Below are positions 61,147-64,000 of a stretch of DNA of 64,000 bases, piece by piece. The translations under genes were made by a program, and so were the position numbers. The notes beneath the pieces were generated by a model. It made no database searches. It saw nothing but the letters and a program-made list of their open reading frames with translations, and had not been told where the DNA came from. Every line of letters begins with the position of its first letter. The stretch's first letter is position 1. Source of the stretch: Sipunculus nudus (Eukaryota > Annelida > Sipuncula > Golfingiida > Sipunculidae); assembly GCA_026874595.1 (NCBI GenBank), contig CM049310.1, forward strand, positions 86,589,056-86,653,055, read 5' to 3'.

Positions 61147-61558
61147 AAGACCACCTTCATACTACCAAGTCTGTGGTAGCTATGCTTTCACAGACCTTGA
61201 TTCAGTGAGCCTCTCTTACATCTGTTTCATGAATAATGAACAAAACTGCAAGTTTTTGGACTGAAATCAAAACTGATGATCAAATCTCCTAAACAAAACC
61301 TAAACATTATACTCTTCACACACCATTTAAACAAAAATATCCCAAATGGGATGGGTTTATAAGGGTTTATTTAATTGATGAAACTCTCAATGCTCTCCAA
61401 CCAATGCTAAATGATTGGTCTAAAACTAGCACACCAGTTCAATCATTAAACTCAATCGCCTTGTCCATTATTCATGAAAAAGACACCAGATCGGTTCACT
61501 GAATCAAGGTCTGTGGAAGTGTAGATGCAACAGACTTGGTAGAGTGGATATAAACACA
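61147..61558. mobile_element. Long-armed inverted-repeat element
   Basis: 'ctaccaagtctg' and 'cacagaccttgattcagtga' (61155-61207) recur inverted as 'tcactgaatcaaggtctgtg' and 'cagacttggtag' (61497-61545). The similarity extends inward to 'ttcatgaataatg'. The arms are about 100 bases each around a 200-base centre. No coding capacity; target duplication not resolved. Confidence 0.6.
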
Positions 61559-62213
61559 GCTATTCTTGGTGCTAGCATCATCTAATAGGAAATAGTGTAC
61601 ATGATATACCAGGTCTCTTGCCAAATAGTTCTTTCTGTATGTATTTTTACCATTATAAGTACAGTAAACGTGCTGATAAACTTTGCAGAGCAGGATTTCT
61701 GGGCAATAAACTCTAAAGCAAATAGATCTCTTACATTTCAGCATTAATGCTGATGTGATAAAGGTTCCTTCTCCTTTGATATATGCAGGGTCTATTGATA
61801 ATTTGTTACAAAAAGGACCTTTTAAACCCAAAGTGTGTATGTACACCTAAGAAATGGAGGCTGATTACCAAGAGGTGGATCTTTTTAAGGTACTGGTATT
61901 GCATTTTTAAGTATGTTTGGACACTAAATCTAGACTGTTTCAGTACAAAATACATTACAATTGCATGCTTATTTAATTATCATTAGTTGCATAAATGGAA
62001 AAAATTACAGACTCCAGTTTCTGTACTTTTTGGTAAAGAGATTTTTTTTTTGTATTTTTAAGAGGTAAAGCAGCTGCACTGTGAATTTGAGATTTTGTGT
62101 AAAGAGAAAAAAAATTTAATACTGAAAAAAAGTTTATTAAGTTCTGTATGGCATCTTAAATTCATCTGATTTGAGTATTTAAATCATTTTATTGGTAAAA
62201 CAGTATATATATT

Positions 62214-62269
<56 letters not shown>

Positions 62270-62814
62270 AGAAATAACCAGTTTGGTCTATCACTATCAC
62301 AGGCATATTTCCATGTTTGGAAATATGATAGATCAGAATTTAAAACTAAAAAATAACAAGATTACTATATTTAATGACAGCTCAATCAAACTTATCAGAT
62401 TAATTAAGGGTTGTGAATGTGCATATATATATAACAGTGAGGATCATATTTATTTAATCTAACCATGAATGTTATATCCATTGTATGTTAAACACATGTA
62501 TTTTACACTACATGGCACTGAATCTTTGTACTACTTTTTTTTTGTTAAATAAACATTCGAAAAAGTTTTGTGCAAATTAAGTTGGTCTTTGTTTCATGTT
62601 TAAAACTAGATATTTCTTGGCATCACAGGTGCCATCATATCACAAGACAATTAATCTCCCCCCCCCCTTTAGAATAGTCCCCCCCCCCCCCCCCCCCCCA
62701 ATCTTCAGCAGCATATACTGACATTTGGCAAGCGACTATTGTTTCTTCCATCTTTCAACTTGAGGAACAATATTTTTCACCAAATATGGGGGCCAATAAA
62801 GAGAATCATTCTTA
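61559..62814. other. Spacer with TA and C-run repeats
   Basis: Holds (TA)n at 62205-62267 and long C runs at 62659-62699. No gene supported. Confidence 0.5.
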
Positions 62815-63160
62815 TGAAAAGGGGATGAATTTATACTATAAAAATGGTAAGGTAGGTGGCGCCACCTGTCCAGTTGACAAGAAAACTCTCCAAGATGGAT
62901 GTATATGCCAAATTGGAGACCAACACATTGAAGGACTCCTCAGATATGAGCAATTTTCATCTAAAACAAATATACAGGTGGAAGTCATGGCAAAACAATT
63001 GCAGATGGTGCCACCAGTCTTGCGTACAAGATGAAGGAGTCCCAGATCTATAGATGTGCACAATTTCAGGCCAATAGGCCAAATCACTCCTGAGAAAAGG
63101 GGATGAATTTATACTATAAAATGGTAAGGTAGGTGGCGCCACCTGTCTGTTTTATAAGGT
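62815..63160 (+). repeat. Tandem repeat with GGTGGCGCCACC palindrome
   Basis: A segment of about 55 bases ('gaaaaggggatgaatttata' to 'ggtggcgccacctgtc') occurs at 62816 and again at 63093, a period near 277. Between the copies, degraded versions 'gatggtgccacca' (63004) and 'aggtggcgccatca' (63158) appear. GTAGGTGGCGCCAC also occurs at 41373. Confidence 0.6.
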
Positions 63161-63746
63161 GGCGCCATCAGTTTCCAGTACAAGACAACACTATCTAAGA
63201 TCTTTGGTGAAACTGATTTTTTGATCAATCCATGCAAGATTTCTTGAGATATTTAGGAATTTGTGTGATTTTCCCCCAAAATGGACCTATTCAAGGTCAA
63301 GGTCACTCTCCTAGTAAAGGTCATGACCCCAATTTAAATAGCCTTCATCCTCTCATCCATATCTATGCACATGTTAAGTTTGCTAGAGATCCGTAAAACA
63401 TTTTTTGAGTTATCATGTCCAAATGAAATCTCTGCGGCGGTGGCGGCAGTGGAGACGGCACAACTGTGCCTAAACCATAGTATCTCAAGACTTTGTCTGG
63501 CGATACAAGGGACCAATGGGTCACAGCTCTCAGATGAAGTATGATCTCACCCAGGTCAATCACAACAAATTGTCAGAACCACTGATAATCCCATTCATTT
63601 GTTATACTAGTATCCCTTTCATAAAAAGCAAATGCAACATACTTCTTTTAAATGTTTGCAATCAATATAAATTAAAATATTTTGAAACTCATTTAGGGGC
63701 TTTCAAAACATCCCATGATAAACTAAATGTTATGTAATTGCCCATG
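63161..63746. other. Spacer with AGGTCA-type repeat scrap
   Basis: 'caaggtcaaggtcactc' (63292-63308) and 'aaaggtcatgacccc' (63317-63331) are the same repeat type as in intron 1 of gene C. No gene supported. Confidence 0.45.
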
Positions 63747-64000
63747 CAGGGGCGGATCCAGGATTTAGGAAAAGGGGGAGTCCAACCAAGGGGGACTAAT
63801 GAAAAACCAAAAAAACAGTCCCCAGGTCCAAAAAAGGGGGTCCAGACCGCAAAATTTTGTCTGAAACCCTTAAAAATAGGATGCTTAGCATGAGAAAAAA
63901 AGGGGGGGGGGGGGAACTGAACCCCCTTGGATTCACTTTTGCCATGGAAACCCTTCAGAACATTTATTAGTACACATCACATGCACAGCTCTTTTTAACA
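63747..64000 (+). mobile_element. hAT-like element, left end, running off the window
   Basis: Starts CAGGGGCGGATCCAGGATTT then a G-rich stretch, as does the minus-strand copy ending at 15324. G runs recur (63901-63914). The right end is outside the window. Confidence 0.5.

Overview
The window looks like nuclear DNA from an invertebrate animal, most likely a mollusc or another lophotrochozoan. It is AT-rich and gene-poor. It has spliced genes with GT/AG introns, long TA, CT and GA microsatellites, decayed retroelements, many short inverted-repeat elements, and intronic repeats of the 'gtccgtcgtccgtccg' and 'aggtcaaaggtcaaggtcac' type that I associate with molluscan genomes. The taxon is an inference. 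I found no rRNA, intact tRNA, CRISPR array or bacterial-style operon.

Five immunoglobulin-type loci, all on the + strand, make up the recognisable gene content. At the left edge (145-2388) lie two tandem, intronless, GC-richer paralogues. Each encodes a secreted protein with a signal peptide, a cysteine-rich Ig-like domain and an FN3 domain, and the two share a TATA-to-TCAG core promoter layout. Further right are three spliced cell-surface receptor genes, called A, B and C here. A (5849-10273) has signal peptide, Ig, EGF, stalk, transmembrane helix and tail, but it carries a frameshift and a nonsense codon and lacks the promoter segment seen at B. B (28920-34267) has signal peptide, Ig, EGF, transmembrane helix and tail and reads intact. 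C (52887-57695) has signal peptide, Ig, short stalk, transmembrane helix and tail, with no EGF, and also reads intact.

The three are related as a mosaic. The 5' half of B (exons 1-3, introns and upstream DNA) is a recent duplicate of the 5' half of A. The transmembrane exon and the more than 2 kb 3' flank of B match C instead. The transmembrane and tail exons of A resemble neither. The Ig domains lack the canonical B-strand cysteine, and where C has lost the F-strand cysteine it has also lost a C-strand cysteine. The cluster therefore looks like a family of surface recognition receptors diversifying by segmental duplication and exon exchange. A role in immunity or self-recognition is inference from architecture only.

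The DNA between genes (about 10.9-26 kb, 37-52 kb and 58-64 kb) is mostly repeats. It holds a fossil CR1-like non-LTR retrotransposon (15866-16960), tRNA-derived SINE remnants, a possible solo LTR, four copies of a roughly 0.6 kb repeat (R1), several terminal-inverted-repeat elements and diverged duplications. The most striking piece is a nested insertion: an R1 copy is split by a 1,128-bp pogo-like element with TA target duplication (41879-43006), which itself contains a perfect 78-bp palindrome flanked by a 9-bp direct repeat (42629-42706). A paralogous R1 copy nearby preserves the empty site.
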